64,000 bases of DNA from a virus. The stretch spans positions 248,001 through 312,000 of IMG/VR virus record IMGVR_UViG_3300034073_003340. One strand, 5' to 3'. The notes under the pieces were generated by a model. The model was not told the origin of the DNA. It made no database searches and saw nothing but the letters and a program-made list of their open reading frames with translations. Below, piece by piece: positions 63,765 through 64,000 of the stretch. The translations under genes were made by a program, and so were the position numbers. Numbering within the stretch: the stretch's first letter is position 1; each line of letters begins with the position of its first letter.

Positions 63765-64000
63765 ATCTTTCCAAGTCAACTTAAACAACATAGCGTCTTT
63801 GGGATCCACAAAGCTGAAGCCTCGACGATGATCATCTGTGTAAAGCTTATAGGTAAAATACTTGATCTTGCGCTCTTCCAGCCAGTTGATCAATATCATC
63901 CATATGGGAGGATCCGCATATGTGTCCAACACATCTATTTCCAACATAAAGGTGACCTGTAGTTTTTCCGCAAGATCACCTAGATTGGCACGATTGCGAT
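63732..64000 (-). CDS. hypothetical protein, DP-AM-FKL-W family (N-terminus beyond window)
   Basis: The frame is open to the right edge; an ATG at 63947 is possible (AGGTC before it). VDPKDAMLFKLTW matches the ends of the genes at 20359 and 20631. Unlike them it continues 16 residues, running 33 bases into tRNA-Arg. Confidence 0.6.
   Translation of the reverse strand, partial: RNRANLGDLAEKLQVTFMLEIDVLDTYADPPIWMILINWLEERKIKYFTYKLYTDDHRRGFSFVDPKDAMLFKLTWKDAPANGWERSS

Noticed and set aside
1-64000. CRISPR array or prophage attachment site
   Set aside because: No regularly spaced direct repeats; repeated GGTTGAC sequences are promoters at gene starts.

Overview
The window is part of a large tailed-phage genome, roughly 45 % GC. 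About ninety mostly small genes lie almost all on the minus strand, often overlapping by 1-8 bases (ATGA, GTGA, TAATG junctions). There is no rRNA, CRISPR array or bacterial operon. Spanin-like lysis genes, tail-fibre-like genes, many tRNAs and repeated early-type promoters point to a large lytic phage. The archaeal-type class I LysRS, common among alphaproteobacteria, hints at an alphaproteobacterial host, but this is only an inference.

Layout. 1-24.7 kb: dense small early genes, mostly unknown, with an NMN/NaMN adenylyltransferase-like protein, Hsp20, 2OG-Fe(II) oxygenase, NAD synthetase, a T7-Pol-like exonuclease, a GNAT-like protein, PTH2, ArgRS, two HD phosphohydrolases and class I LysRS. 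24.7-27.6 kb: three plus-strand genes of tail-fibre type. 27.6-38.5 kb: more early genes, including two paralogous abundant-type proteins, a GIY-YIG protein, a YqeY-like protein, a 2H-phosphoesterase-like protein, an HTH regulator and a ParB-like protein. 38.5-43.3 kb: membrane proteins, a transglutaminase-like cysteine proteinase and a spanin-like pair. 43.3-64 kb: AlkB-like dioxygenase, tRNAs interleaved with an EDxHD-type endonuclease, a dual-specificity phosphatase, a NUDIX hydrolase, a GIY-YIG gene, Bax-inhibitor-1, ThrRS, a DNA methyltransferase and a tRNA cluster.

Transcription. About thirty copies of one promoter (CTGGTTGACW, 16-17 bp spacer, TAnnnn) precede single genes or short operons. 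In most, a GGAGATCGA ribosome site follows. In at least ten others the ATG lies exactly 6 nt after the -10 hexamer, so the mRNA should be leaderless.

The most unusual content is RNA. Three tRNA genes (near 60.0, 62.7 and 63.2 kb) appear circularly permuted: the T-arm and 3' acceptor strand precede the 5' acceptor strand and D-arm, and each locus is closed by a 9-bp outer helix ending in GGGC/GCCC. There is also an amber-suppressor tRNA (CUA), a tRNA split around an endonuclease gene and another tRNA, and a self-contained structured non-coding RNA of about 890 nt with its own promoter, five GNRA tetraloops and a terminator. With three aminoacyl-tRNA synthetases, peptidyl-tRNA hydrolase and a YqeY-like protein, the phage seems heavily invested in taking over translation.
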